Assembly: GCF_001547525.1 (NCBI RefSeq)
Contig: NZ_LNJP01000003.1
Span: 1,736,001 to 1,800,000 of the forward strand
Reading direction: 5' to 3'
From: Burkholderia anthina
GTDB lineage: Bacteria; Pseudomonadota; Gammaproteobacteria; Burkholderiales; Burkholderiaceae
Length of the DNA stretch: 64,000 bases
Positions 8,596-17,393 of this stretch are shown here, piece after piece. Each line of letters starts with the position of its first letter. The first letter of the stretch is position 1. The notes beneath the pieces are model-generated. The model worked only from the letters and a program-made list of their open reading frames with translations, ran no database searches and was not told the DNA's origin. Position numbers and translations under genes: made by a program.

Positions 8596-9696
8596 ATGAA
8601 GGGAACACCAGGCAACGTCCCGGCCGCGCGCACGGGCATCGAGATTACGCCCGCCCATCGGGCCTTCTTCCGCGCGTTGCCGAAGGTCGAGCTGCATTGC
8701 CATCTGCTCGGCGCGGTGCGGCACGACACGTTCGTCGCGCTGGCCGAACGCAGCGGCGCGCCGATCGAGCGCGCGGAGATCGACGCGTTCTACGCGCGCG
8801 GCGAGAAGCCGGTGGGCGTGCTGCACGTGCTGCGCGCGCTCGACAAGTATTTGCTCACACGCCCCGACGACCTGCGGCGGATTGCCTACGAGTATCTGGA
8901 AGACGCGGCCGCGCACAACGTCAGGCATGCGGAATTCTTCTGGAATCCGACGGGAACGGTGCGCGTGTCGGGTATCGCGTATGCGGACGCGCAGGCCGCG
9001 ATCGTGACGGCGATTCGCGACGCCGCGGCCGATTTCGGGATCGGCGCGCGCCTGATTCCGAGCATCGATCGCGAGCAGGACCCCGACGAAGCGGTTGCGA
9101 TCGTCGAGTGGATGAAAGCGAATCGCGCGGACGAAGTCGCGGGGCTCGGTATCGACTATCGCGAGAACGACCGGCCGCCCGAGCTGTTCTGGAAGGCGTA
9201 CCGAAACGCACGCACGGCGGGCTTTCGCACGACCGCGCATGCGGGCGAGTTCGGGATGCCGTGGCGCAACGTCGAGACGGCTGTCGATCTATTGCACGTC
9301 GATCGCGTCGATCACGGCTATACGATCGTCGACAACCCCGAACTGTGCGCGCGCTACGCGGAACGCGGCATCGTATTCACCGTCGTGCCGACGAATTCGT
9401 ACTACCTGCGCACGCTGCCGCCGGAGCAATGGGCCGAGCTGCATCCGATGCGCAAGATGCCGGACCTCGGGTTGAAGATCCATCCGAACACCGACGATCC
9501 GACGCTGCACAAGGTGAACCCTTCGGAAGCGTGGGAGCTGATGTTCAGCCATTTCGGCTTCACCGTGGCCGAGTTGAAGCAATTCATGCTGAACGGAATC
9601 GACGGCGCGTGGGTCGATGACGCGACGAAGGCGGTGTGGCGTGCGGCATGGGCGTCTGAATACGACGCGCTGGCTGCGACGCTCGCGGCGGCCTGA
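8596..9696 (+). CDS. Adenosine/adenine deaminase family protein
   Basis: A 366-residue zinc-dependent amidohydrolase of the adenosine deaminase family, converting adenosine to inosine or adenine to hypoxanthine. Metal and catalytic residues are all visible: H34 and H36 in ELHCHLLGA (Cys35 between them where most homologues have Leu), H215 and E218 in TTAHAGEFG, H240 in VDHGYTI, and D300-D301 in NTDDP. It follows the purine permease by 45 bases. If the upstream hydrolase releases free bases, adenine would be the more logical substrate, but family level sequence cannot separate adenosine from adenine deaminase here. Probably cytosolic; no signal peptide. Confidence 0.85.
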   Translation: MKGTPGNVPAARTGIEITPAHRAFFRALPKVELHCHLLGAVRHDTFVALAERSGAPIERAEIDAFYARGEKPVGVLHVLRALDKYLLTRPDDLRRIAYEYLEDAAAHNVRHAEFFWNPTGTVRVSGIAYADAQAAIVTAIRDAAADFGIGARLIPSIDREQDPDEAVAIVEWMKANRADEVAGLGIDYRENDRPPELFWKAYRNARTAGFRTTAHAGEFGMPWRNVETAVDLLHVDRVDHGYTIVDNPELCARYAERGIVFTVVPTNSYYLRTLPPEQWAELHPMRKMPDLGLKIHPNTDDPTLHKVNPSEAWELMFSHFGFTVAELKQFMLNGIDGAWVDDATKAVWRAAWASEYDALAATLAAA

Positions 9697-9730
9697 GCGC
9701 GTTTTCTGACCAAGCCCGCCCGCATCACGC

Positions 9731-11962
9731 TCAGCGAAATAACCTCAGCCAGTCGAACAGTCCCGAATGCTGCGGCGCGCGCCGCTTCGGCGCCGGCGCG
9801 CTACGCGGCCGGAAGTCGGGCGAGAACTGCACGTGCGGATCGATGGCCCGCGCGCGCAGCGCCGCATCGTAGAACGATCCGACGATCGGCAGCGCACTGT
9901 GCGCACCCGCGCCCCAGTAGTCGCTGCGCAGCGTCACGCTGCCGTCGTCGAAGCCGACCCATGCGCCGGCCACCAGTTGCGGATGCATCAGGATGAACCA
10001 GCCGTCGGTGTTGTCCTGCGTCGTGCCGGTCTTGCCCGCGACGTCGACGCGGATGCCGTAGCGCGAGCGGATGTCGGCGCCGGTGCCGTAATCGACGACG
10101 CCGCGCATCACGTCGACCAGCGTCTGCGCCGCGGCCACCGGCAATGCGCGCTCCGGCGGCGCACTGGCGAACGTGGCGAGCACCTTGCCGTCGCGATCCT
10201 CGATGCGTGTGATCGTCTGCGGCGCGACGTACACGCCGCGGTTCGCGATCGTGCCGTACGCGGACACCATCTCCTTCAGCGTGACGGGGCTCGTGCCGAG
10301 CGCGAGCGACGGCACCGCGTCGAGCGGGCTGTCGCGCACACCCATCGCGCGGGCGAGCTGCGCGACCTTCGCCGCGCCCTCGTGCTGCATCACCTGCGCG
10401 GTGATGCGGTTGCGCGACAGCGCCAGCCCGTCGCGCAGCGTCATCGGCTCGCCGGTCGGCGGTTCCGCATCGGTCGGGCGCCACACCGTGTGCGCGTCGA
10501 TCGGGATCGCGACGGGACGGTCGACGAACGTATCGCCCGGCCGCATCCCGTCAGCGAACGCGGCGCCATAGACGAACGGCTTGAACGTCGAGCCCGGCTG
10601 ACGCCGCGCCTGTATCACGTGATCGAACGGCTCGCTGCCGAAATCGGGGCTGCCGACCCACGCGCGGATCGCGCCGTTGCGCGGATCGATCGCGACGAAG
10701 CCGGCCTGCACCTGCGTCTTGCGCTCGCACAGCGTGCGCATGAATGCGCGATTCGCGCCGAGCTGCTTCAGCGCCGGCACATCGGCGAGCCCCGTTTCGC
10801 GGGCCTGACGATACTCGGGCGTCTGCCGGATGAAGCCGCGAAACAGGTCGTTGCGCAGCCCGCAGCCGGACGGCCCGCGCCATGCGCTGTCGGCGATCGC
10901 CTGCAGCCGTTCGGTCTGCCGTGCGAGCGCCTGCGTGGCCATGTCCTGCAGGCGTGCATCGAGCGTCGTGCGCACGACGAGGCCGTCCGAGTAGAGATCG
11001 TAGTTGTTGCGGTCGGCCCACGCGATCAGCCACTTGCGCAGTTGCACCGCGAAATGCGGCGCGAGGCCCGGCTGCGCGGTCTGCGGTTCGAAGTCGACGC
11101 GCAGCGGCTGGCGCTGCAGTGTCGCGAGCTGTCGCGGCGCCAGCATGCCCGTCTGCGCCATCCGGCCGAGCACGACGTTGCGCCGCTGGACCGCGCGTTC
11201 CGGATTCAGCACCGGGTTGTAGTAGCTGTTGCCCTTCAGCATCCCGACGAGCGTCGCGCTCTCCGCGATGTCGAGCTGGTCGGCGGACTTGCCGAAATAG
11301 GTGCGCGCGGCCATCTCGACGCCGTACGCGTTGTAAAGGAACGGCACGGTATTCAGGTAGGTTTCGAGAATCTCGTCCTTGCTGTACACCGCTTCGATCT
11401 TGAACGCTGTGATCAGCTCCTTCACCTTGCGCGTGAGCGTCGGCGCGCGGCCGACTTCATCGGGATACAGATTGCGCGCGAGCTGCTGCGTGATCGTCGA
11501 GCCGCCTTGGCGATCACCGGAGAACGTACGCAGCCCGGCCGCGAGCGTGCGGCGCCAGTCGATGCCGTGATGCTGGTAGAAGCGACGGTCCTCGGTCGCG
11601 ATCAGCGCGTCGATCATGTGCGGCGAGATCTGCCTGAGCGGCACCCATTCGCGGTTCACGGGCCGGAACTCGGCGATCAACTGGCCGTCGGCAGACAGCA
11701 CGCGCGCGGGGCGGTCGATGCGCGCCTTGCGGATGTCGCCGATGCTCGGCGTGAACGGAACGAACGCAAGCAGGACCAGCAGGCCGAGCACCGGGATCGC
11801 GGCGAGCGTCAGCGCCACGCCGCGACGTGTCGGATGGCGCAGGCGATGCAGCGCGCCGGCGCACAGTGCGCGGACGCGCGTGCGGCACGCGGCGGCGAGC
11901 GGCGCGATACGGGCGCGGCAACGGAGCCACGCGTCTCGAAGAAACGGCACGAAGCGGTTCAC
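9731..11962 (-). CDS. Class A penicillin-binding protein (transglycosylase/transpeptidase)
   Basis: A 743-residue bifunctional peptidoglycan synthase anchored in the inner membrane. After a basic cytoplasmic tail there is one membrane helix (about 50-70). The GT51 transglycosylase domain follows, with catalytic Glu124 in TEDRRFYQHHGID and the QGGSTITQQLARNLY motif (152-166). The transpeptidase domain has the active-site Ser458 in PGSTFKP (S-x-x-K, 458-461), SRN (516-518) and KTGT (644-647). All key residues are intact, so it should polymerise and crosslink glycan strands. The length is close to PBP1A/PBP1C relatives. It stands alone, and the same-strand MocR gene ends 97 bases upstream of its start. 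Confidence 0.92.
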   Translation of the reverse strand: MNRFVPFLRDAWLRCRARIAPLAAACRTRVRALCAGALHRLRHPTRRGVALTLAAIPVLGLLVLLAFVPFTPSIGDIRKARIDRPARVLSADGQLIAEFRPVNREWVPLRQISPHMIDALIATEDRRFYQHHGIDWRRTLAAGLRTFSGDRQGGSTITQQLARNLYPDEVGRAPTLTRKVKELITAFKIEAVYSKDEILETYLNTVPFLYNAYGVEMAARTYFGKSADQLDIAESATLVGMLKGNSYYNPVLNPERAVQRRNVVLGRMAQTGMLAPRQLATLQRQPLRVDFEPQTAQPGLAPHFAVQLRKWLIAWADRNNYDLYSDGLVVRTTLDARLQDMATQALARQTERLQAIADSAWRGPSGCGLRNDLFRGFIRQTPEYRQARETGLADVPALKQLGANRAFMRTLCERKTQVQAGFVAIDPRNGAIRAWVGSPDFGSEPFDHVIQARRQPGSTFKPFVYGAAFADGMRPGDTFVDRPVAIPIDAHTVWRPTDAEPPTGEPMTLRDGLALSRNRITAQVMQHEGAAKVAQLARAMGVRDSPLDAVPSLALGTSPVTLKEMVSAYGTIANRGVYVAPQTITRIEDRDGKVLATFASAPPERALPVAAAQTLVDVMRGVVDYGTGADIRSRYGIRVDVAGKTGTTQDNTDGWFILMHPQLVAGAWVGFDDGSVTLRSDYWGAGAHSALPIVGSFYDAALRARAIDPHVQFSPDFRPRSAPAPKRRAPQHSGLFDWLRLFR

Positions 11963-12059
11963 GGCGGCAGGAGCGCGGAGGGAAGACGCGCGATCCTAGC
12001 AAACGGAACCTGTGCGCCGGCAGTCGAAACGGCCGTTTACTTGCAGGATTTACAGACGA

Positions 12060-13595
12060 TTACGTTTGTTGCCCGCCGACAACCTTTTGCCATGCGCGAG
12101 GCCGCGATTCCACCGACGAAACCACGTCCGCGAGCCGCTGCGCGGCCGCTTCGATCTGCGCACGGCCGAACCCGCCGAAGCCGAGCACGAGCCCCGGGCG
12201 CGCCGTGCCGGGCGCGAACATCGGCGACACCGCACGCACGGCGACACCGGCCCGGGCGGCGCGCGCGACCACGTCGAGATCGTCGATGCCTTGCGCGAGC
12301 CACAGCACGACGTGCATCCCCTGGTCGCCCGGTTGCACCCATGCGCGTTCGCGCGGCAGCCGCGCGCCGAGCGTGTCGATCAGCAGCGCGCGCTGTTCCG
12401 CATAGACGCCGCGCACGCGGCGGATGTGGCGGTCGAGATGGCCTTCGGCGATGAACGCGGCGAGCACGTGCTGATCGGCGGTCGGCGCATGACGATCCAT
12501 CAGCACGCGCGCGCCGCAGAACGCGGGCACGAGAGCGTCGGGCGCGATCACGTAGCCGAGCCGCAGCGACGGAAACAGGATCTTGCTGAAGGTGCCGAGA
12601 TAGATCACGCGATCGGGCGCGAGGCCCTGCAGCGACGGGAACGGATAGCCTTCGTAGCGCAACTCGCTGTCGTAGTCGTCCTCGACGACCCATGCGCCGT
12701 GCGTGCGGGCCCACGCGAGCAGCGCATTGCGGCGCGCCATGCTCAGCGGCATGCCGAGCGGGTACTGGTGCGACGGCGTGACGAACGCGGCGCGCGCATC
12801 GGCCGCGAGACGAACGCCGGCGTCGACGTCGAGGCCGTCGGCGTCGACCGGCACGCGCACCATCGCATCGCGCCGCCCGGTGCTTTCGAGCAGCGCGGTG
12901 ATGCCGCGGTAGGCCGGATTCTCGATCCACGCGCGGTCGTGTTCGCCGAGCAGCACCTGGCTCGCGAGATGCAGCCCCTGCTGCGTGCCGCTCGTGATCA
13001 CGACCTGGCCGGCGTCGCAGCGCACCGAGCGCGAGCGGCGCACGTAATCGGCGATCGCCTCGCGTAGCGGCAGCGCGCCTTGCGGATCGGCATAGCCGGA
13101 CGGCGCGCCGGCGCCGCGGGCGCGCAGGCGATTGCCGAGCCGGCGCCAGATGTCGTCGGGCGCGGTGAGGCCGACGGGCACCGAGATCGCGAACGGCATC
13201 GCGGGCAACGGGCTGAATTCGCGGGCGAGCCGCGCGAAGGTGGCGGCCGGTTCGGGCAGGCCGTCGCGCATCGGGTCCGGGCCTGGCGCCGGCGATTCCG
13301 GGCCGTTGCCGGGCGGCGGTTCCGCGAGCGCGTGCGCGACCCGCGTGCCCGCTCCGCCGCGCGATTCGAGAAAGCCTTCGGCGATGAGCTGGGCGTAGGC
13401 GTCGACGACGGTGCCACGCGCCACCTGCAGCGACGCCGCCAGCAGCCGCGTGGAGGGCAGCGTGTCGCCGGGCCGGACGTCGCCGCGGCGCACCGCGTCG
13501 CGCAGCGCCTGCGCGAGCTGACGGCTCAGGTCGCCGGCCGCGCGGTCGAGCGCGCCGAGCGACGGGATTTCGACGATCCGGGCCGTTCTTGCCAT
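12060..13595 (-). CDS. MocR/PdxR-type GntR regulator with aminotransferase domain
   Basis: A 511-residue regulator with an N-terminal GntR-type winged HTH (about 15-85; includes PSTRLLAASLQVARGTVVDAY) joined to a fold-type I aminotransferase-like domain. The PLP-binding lysine is Lys338 in GTFSKILFPSLRLGY, preceded by VVEDDYDSELRY. Such proteins bind DNA and sense PLP or amino-type ligands. The frame is open upstream, but the ATG at 13595 begins just before the HTH. It is divergent from the PaiB-like gene 124 bases away, the usual arrangement of a MocR regulator and its target, so it probably controls that gene and itself. Confidence 0.88.
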   Translation of the reverse strand: MARTARIVEIPSLGALDRAAGDLSRQLAQALRDAVRRGDVRPGDTLPSTRLLAASLQVARGTVVDAYAQLIAEGFLESRGGAGTRVAHALAEPPPGNGPESPAPGPDPMRDGLPEPAATFARLAREFSPLPAMPFAISVPVGLTAPDDIWRRLGNRLRARGAGAPSGYADPQGALPLREAIADYVRRSRSVRCDAGQVVITSGTQQGLHLASQVLLGEHDRAWIENPAYRGITALLESTGRRDAMVRVPVDADGLDVDAGVRLAADARAAFVTPSHQYPLGMPLSMARRNALLAWARTHGAWVVEDDYDSELRYEGYPFPSLQGLAPDRVIYLGTFSKILFPSLRLGYVIAPDALVPAFCGARVLMDRHAPTADQHVLAAFIAEGHLDRHIRRVRGVYAEQRALLIDTLGARLPRERAWVQPGDQGMHVVLWLAQGIDDLDVVARAARAGVAVRAVSPMFAPGTARPGLVLGFGGFGRAQIEAAAQRLADVVSSVESRPRAWQKVVGGQQT

Positions 13596-13719
13596 GATTC
13601 TGGTCTGCTGAAATTGTTTCAAACCGGCTCTACAGCATAAACCAGTTTGGGGCCACAATCGGCGCATGGCGGGCCTGCGCCCGCGCCATTTCCCCACCCC
13701 GCACGACCGTGGAGCCGAC
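13596..13719. promoter_or_regulatory. Shared divergent promoter region of mocR-like and paiB-like genes
   Basis: This short region separates two divergent starts. It contains the similar direct elements AAACCGG and AAACCAG about 20 bases apart (around 13620-13650) plus CTGGT facing ACCAG. MocR regulators often use direct repeats, so these are candidate operators. By-eye reading only. Confidence 0.3.
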
Positions 13720-14358
13720 ATGTACGTCCCCGCCGATTTCAACGAACCCAACCCCGACGCGCTGCGCGAGCTGATCGCGCAGCATCCGTTCGGCAGCCTG
13801 ATCACGCACGGCGAGCGCGGGCTCGACGCGAACCACATTCCGTTCGAGCTGATGCCCGGCGACGGCGGGCTCGGCGAACTGCACGCGCACGTCGCGCGCG
13901 CGAATCCGGTCTGGCAGGACGTCGCGAACGGCGACGAGGTGCTCGTGATCTTCCGCGCCGGCGACGCGTACATCTCGCCGAACTGGTATCCGAGCAAGCA
14001 CGTCGCCCACCGGCAGGTGCCGACGTGGAACTACCGGGTCGTGCATGCGCACGGCCGCATCACGGTGTGCGACGACGAGCAATTCGTGCGCGGCGTGGTG
14101 GCGCGGCTGACGCGCACGCACGAGGCGTCGCAACCCGTGCCGTGGAAGATGGGCGATGCGCCGAAGGACTATATCGATACGATGCTGCGATCGATCGTCG
14201 GGCTGCGGATCGAGATCACGCGGCTCGTCGGCAAGCGCAAGCTCGGGCAGAACAAGGCCGAAGCCGATATCCGCGGCGCCGGCGAAGCGCTGGTTGCGGA
14301 CGGCCATCTCGCGATCGGGGAGGCGATGCTGGCGGAGGCCGACGCGAAGCGCGAATGA
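13720..14358 (+). CDS. PaiB-like FMN-binding protein
   Basis: A 212-residue protein of the PaiB/FMN-binding negative regulator family, with a split-barrel flavin-binding fold. Characteristic segments are MYVPADFNEPNPDAL at the start, HPFGSLITHGERGLDANHIPFEL, YISPNWYPSK followed by VPTWNYRVVHAHG, and a C-terminal helix with KRKLGQNKAEADIRG. The ATG at 13720 is preceded by GGAG (13711-13714), and the short in-frame extension upstream lacks a ribosome site. In Bacillus PaiB affects sporulation and protease genes. In proteobacteria the function is mostly unknown and many members may be flavoenzymes rather than regulators. The divergent MocR gene is its likely controller. Confidence 0.85.
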   Translation: MYVPADFNEPNPDALRELIAQHPFGSLITHGERGLDANHIPFELMPGDGGLGELHAHVARANPVWQDVANGDEVLVIFRAGDAYISPNWYPSKHVAHRQVPTWNYRVVHAHGRITVCDDEQFVRGVVARLTRTHEASQPVPWKMGDAPKDYIDTMLRSIVGLRIEITRLVGKRKLGQNKAEADIRGAGEALVADGHLAIGEAMLAEADAKRE

Positions 14359-14372
14359 GCGCACGAGGACCG

Positions 14373-14404
14373 CGGCGCGCGGGCGAGCCGCGGGCCCGCG
14401 CCGC
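14373..14404. terminator. Possible GC-rich hairpin between convergent genes
   Basis: GCGGCGCGCGGGC is followed by GGCCCGCGCCGC after a short loop, allowing a strong but imperfect stem between two convergent genes. There is no T-run, so intrinsic termination is uncertain. Confidence 0.3.
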
Positions 14405-14409
14405 GCTGA

Positions 14410-14991
14410 TCACTGCATGCGCGTCGAATCCTTCGTCCCTGCCTTTGCCTGGGCGAGCGCTTCCCGAATCGCGGCCTCCGTCTTGTCGTACCCGCCTTCG
14501 CCATAACGCGTATAGACGATCTTGCCGTTCGCATCGATCAGGTACAGCGCGGGCCAGTACTGGTTGCCGTACGCGCGCCACGTGTCGTAGCGGTTGTCCT
14601 GCGCGACCGGATACCGGATGTCGAAGCGCCTGATCGCATCGGCGACGTTCTTCGCGTCGCGCTCGAACGGATATTCCGGCGTATGCACGCCGACCACCAC
14701 GAGCCCCTGGTCGCGATACTTCCGATACCAGTCGTTCACGTACGGGATCGTATGAATGCAGTTGATGCACGAGTACGTCCAGAAATCGACGAGCACGACC
14801 TTGCCGCGCAACTGCTCGAGCGTCAGCGGCGCGCTGTTGTGCCAGCGCTCGATGCCGGTGAAACCGGGCGCCGCCATGCCCGCCAGCGACGTCTGCATGC
14901 CCGCGTCGTCCCGGGTGCCGGCGAACGCGGCGAGCCCGGCCGTGGCGGCGAGGGCGATGACGAGGGCGGCGGTCTTGAGTCGGGGCAGCAT
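14410..14991 (-). CDS. Thioredoxin-like (TlpA/DipZ C-terminal type) exported protein
   Basis: A 193-residue exported redoxin. Residues 1-25 form a signal peptide or membrane anchor. The thioredoxin fold follows, with the redox pair Cys75-Ile-Asn-Cys78 in WTYSCINCIH, typical of the DipZ-like thioredoxin branch, and a cis-Pro in YWPALYLID. It likely acts in periplasmic thiol-disulfide exchange. The start at 14991 has AGGAG a few bases upstream. The 50-codon open extension upstream is not signal-like. It is divergent from the two-component regulator 227 bases away and might belong to its regulon; that is inference from position. Confidence 0.85.
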   Translation of the reverse strand: MLPRLKTAALVIALAATAGLAAFAGTRDDAGMQTSLAGMAAPGFTGIERWHNSAPLTLEQLRGKVVLVDFWTYSCINCIHTIPYVNDWYRKYRDQGLVVVGVHTPEYPFERDAKNVADAIRRFDIRYPVAQDNRYDTWRAYGNQYWPALYLIDANGKIVYTRYGEGGYDKTEAAIREALAQAKAGTKDSTRMQ

Positions 14992-15132
14992 GGCGTTCTC
15001 CTGAACTTTGGGGGCCGCGGCGCGATGTCGGCGTCCGGGCGGGTTTCGACAGGCCCCATTAGGCGGCGCCGACGTATCTGCGATGTGTCCGGCCGGCCGC
15101 GCGTGTGCAATGTTGTGTGTCGTCGCGGCGGC

Positions 15133-15176
15133 GCGATACATTGCGATACAAACGCGTGCCCGCCGTGCGGTATAAA
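15133..15176 (+). promoter_or_regulatory. Direct repeats and -10-like box upstream of the response-regulator gene
   Basis: Two exact copies of GCGATACA (15133-15140 and 15143-15150) are spaced one helical turn apart and are followed by TATAAA at 15171-15176, about 20 bases on. OmpR-family regulators commonly bind direct repeats with 10-11-base periodicity next to the -35 region, so this is a candidate autoregulatory site for the gene starting at 15219. Confidence 0.45.
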
Positions 15177-15218
15177 AGCGGACATCGCCCGCCCGAACCC
15201 CGATACCGACACCGACTC

Positions 15219-15959
15219 ATGGACAAGATCGACCACGTGCTGATCGTCGACGACGATCGCGCGATCCGCGAACTGATCGCGGACTACCTGGAGAAGAACG
15301 GCATGCGCGTGTCGCTGGCCGCGAACGGCCGCGAGATGCGCCACGTGCTCGACGACGGCGCGCCCGACCTGATCGTGCTCGACCTGATGCTGCCCGGCGA
15401 GGACGGCCTGACGCTGTGCCGCGACCTGCGCGCGGGCAAGTTCCGCACGGTGCCGGTGCTGATGCTGACCGCGCGCGGCGAGGAAACCGACCGCATCATC
15501 GGCCTCGAGATGGGCGCCGACGACTACCTGGCCAAGCCGTTCGCGGTGCGCGAGCTGCTCGCGCGGATCCGTTCGGTGCTGCGCCGCGCGCGCATGCTGC
15601 CGCCCGGCATGCAGGTGACGGAAACGGCCGCGATACTCGCGTTCGGCGAATGGCAGCTCGACACGACCGGGCGCCACCTGCTCGACGCCGAAGGCACGCT
15701 GGTCGCGCTGAGCGGCGCCGAATACCGGCTGCTGCGCGTGTTCCTCGACAACCCGCAGCGCGTGCTGACGCGCGATCAGTTGCTCAACCTGACGCAAGGG
15801 CGGCAGTCCGACCCGTTCGACCGTTCGATCGACCTGCTCGTGAGCCGGCTGCGCCAGCGCCTGCGCGACGGCGCGCGCGAACCGCGCTACATCAAGACAC
15901 TGCGCAACGAGGGCTATGTGTTCTCGTCGGCCGTGACCGCCATCGACGGTACGCCATGA
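15219..15959 (+). CDS. OmpR-family response regulator
   Basis: A 246-residue two-component response regulator. The receiver domain (about 1-120) has the acidic pair at D11-D13, phospho-acceptor Asp55 in LIVLDLMLPGEDG, and the conserved Lys in YLAKPF. The C-terminal winged helix (about 145-238) contains LSGAEYRLLRVF, then RSIDLLVSRLRQRL and IKTLRNEGYVF, typical of OmpR/PhoB. The ATG at 15219 gives a normal N-terminus. The stop overlaps the kinase start (ATGA at 15956-15959), so the pair is translationally coupled. A repeat upstream of the gene may be its own binding site. Confidence 0.92.
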   Translation: MDKIDHVLIVDDDRAIRELIADYLEKNGMRVSLAANGREMRHVLDDGAPDLIVLDLMLPGEDGLTLCRDLRAGKFRTVPVLMLTARGEETDRIIGLEMGADDYLAKPFAVRELLARIRSVLRRARMLPPGMQVTETAAILAFGEWQLDTTGRHLLDAEGTLVALSGAEYRLLRVFLDNPQRVLTRDQLLNLTQGRQSDPFDRSIDLLVSRLRQRLRDGAREPRYIKTLRNEGYVFSSAVTAIDGTP

Positions 15960-17278
15960 GCGCGCGCACGCCGTGGCACTGGCCGCGTTCGCTGTTCGCG
16001 CGGCTCGCGCTGATCCTGTTCGTGGGGCTCGCGCTCGCGCAGACGCTGTCGTTCTGGCTCACCATGACCGAGCGCGACCAGGCGACCACGAACCTGATGA
16101 TGGGCTACATCGAGCGCGAGGTCGCGAGCTCGGTCGCGCTGCTCGACCATCTGCCGCCGGCCGAGCGGGCCGCGTGGCTGCCGCGTCTCGCGCGGCGCAG
16201 CTATGCGTTCATCCTCGGGCCCGGCCAAACCGGCACGCCGCCGGAAGCGCGGCTGTCGGCGCGCGTCGAGCGCTCGATCTCGGACGGCATCGGCGGCGAC
16301 TACCCGTTGACCGCGAACTCGATTCCCGGCGACCGCGAGCATCTGCAGGTGCATCTGCGGCTGACCGACGGGTCGCCGCTGACGATCGACATTCATCCGA
16401 TGTCGACGGTGCCGCTGTCGGGGTGGCTGCCGGCCGTGCTCGTGGTGCAGCTCGCGGTGCTGGCCGCGTGCTGCTGGCTCGCGGTGCGGCTCGCGACGCG
16501 GCCGCTCAAGCAGCTCGCGCAGGCCGCCGACGCGCTCGGCCCCGACCTGAAGGGCGAGCGGCTGAACGAAGACGGGCCGTCTGAAGTCGCGCGCGCCGCG
16601 CGGGCCTTCAACGCGATGCAGGACCGCATCGCGCAGTACATGGCCGAGCGCATGCAGATCCTCGCGTCGATCTCGCACGATCTGCAGACGCCGATCACGC
16701 GAATGCGGCTGCGCGTCGACGTGATGGACGACGACACGCAGGGCGCGAAGCTGCGCCAGGACCTGCTCGAAATGGAGCATCTGGTGAAGGAGGGCGTCGC
16801 GTACGCGCGGACGCTGCACGGCACCGAGGAGGCCGCGCGCCGCATCGATCTCGATGCGCTGCTCGACAGCATCGTGTACGACTACACGGATGCGGGGCAG
16901 GACGTCGCGCTGCACAGCCATGCGCCGCTCGCGCTCGTCACGCGGCCGAAGGCGCTGCGCCGCATCGTCGGCAACCTCGTGGACAACGCGCTGAAGTTCG
17001 CGGGCGCGGCCGAGATCGACGTGCAGGCGGCGCATGACGGCGGCGCGGTGATCGCGGTGCTCGACCGCGGCCCCGGCATTCCGGACGATCAGCTCGACGC
17101 GGTGTTCGAGCCGTTCCGGCGCGTGGAGACGTCGCGCAATCGCGATACGGGCGGCACGGGGCTCGGCCTCGCGATCGCGCGGCAACTGGCGCTTGCGATG
17201 GGCGGCACGCTCACGCTGAACAACCGGCCCGACGGCGGCGGCCTCGAAGCGAGGCTGACGCTGAGGAACGCGGGGTGA
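15956..17278 (+). CDS. Sensor histidine kinase with HAMP domain
   Basis: A 440-residue membrane sensor kinase, the partner of the upstream regulator. The first membrane helix is about residues 14-36, followed by a small periplasmic sensor region (about 37-155). A second helix (about 160-182) leads into a HAMP linker (RPLKQLAQAADALG). The HisKA box has phospho-acceptor His241 in SISHDLQTPITRMRLR. The ATP-binding domain has the N box (IVGNLVDNALKFA), DRGPGIP and GGTGLGLAIARQLA. The ATG overlaps the regulator's TGA. The architecture resembles EnvZ/RstB-type kinases. The stimulus is not predictable. Confidence 0.92.
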   Translation: MSARTPWHWPRSLFARLALILFVGLALAQTLSFWLTMTERDQATTNLMMGYIEREVASSVALLDHLPPAERAAWLPRLARRSYAFILGPGQTGTPPEARLSARVERSISDGIGGDYPLTANSIPGDREHLQVHLRLTDGSPLTIDIHPMSTVPLSGWLPAVLVVQLAVLAACCWLAVRLATRPLKQLAQAADALGPDLKGERLNEDGPSEVARAARAFNAMQDRIAQYMAERMQILASISHDLQTPITRMRLRVDVMDDDTQGAKLRQDLLEMEHLVKEGVAYARTLHGTEEAARRIDLDALLDSIVYDYTDAGQDVALHSHAPLALVTRPKALRRIVGNLVDNALKFAGAAEIDVQAAHDGGAVIAVLDRGPGIPDDQLDAVFEPFRRVETSRNRDTGGTGLGLAIARQLALAMGGTLTLNNRPDGGGLEARLTLRNAG

Positions 17279-17322
17279 AGCGACGCGGCGCGCGAGCGTC
17301 GCGGTGTCGGGCGTGTGCCGAC

Positions 17323-17349
17323 GCGTGCGATGCGTGCGATGCGTGCGAC
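17323..17349. repeat. Short tandem repeat, three 9-bp units
   Basis: Three adjacent copies of GCGTGCGAT (the last ending in C) lie in the 115-base gap between the convergent kinase and phosphoesterase genes. Likely a simple-sequence expansion of no known role. Confidence 0.6.
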
Positions 17350-17393
17350 GTCACACGCGTCTCGGCTGCGCGTCGACGAGCGGCGCGAGTGCG

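Noticed and set aside
8596..9696. Calling the deaminase specifically an adenosine deaminase (add)
   Set aside because: Metal and catalytic residues are shared by adenosine and adenine deaminases; context favours neither decisively, so only the family was given.
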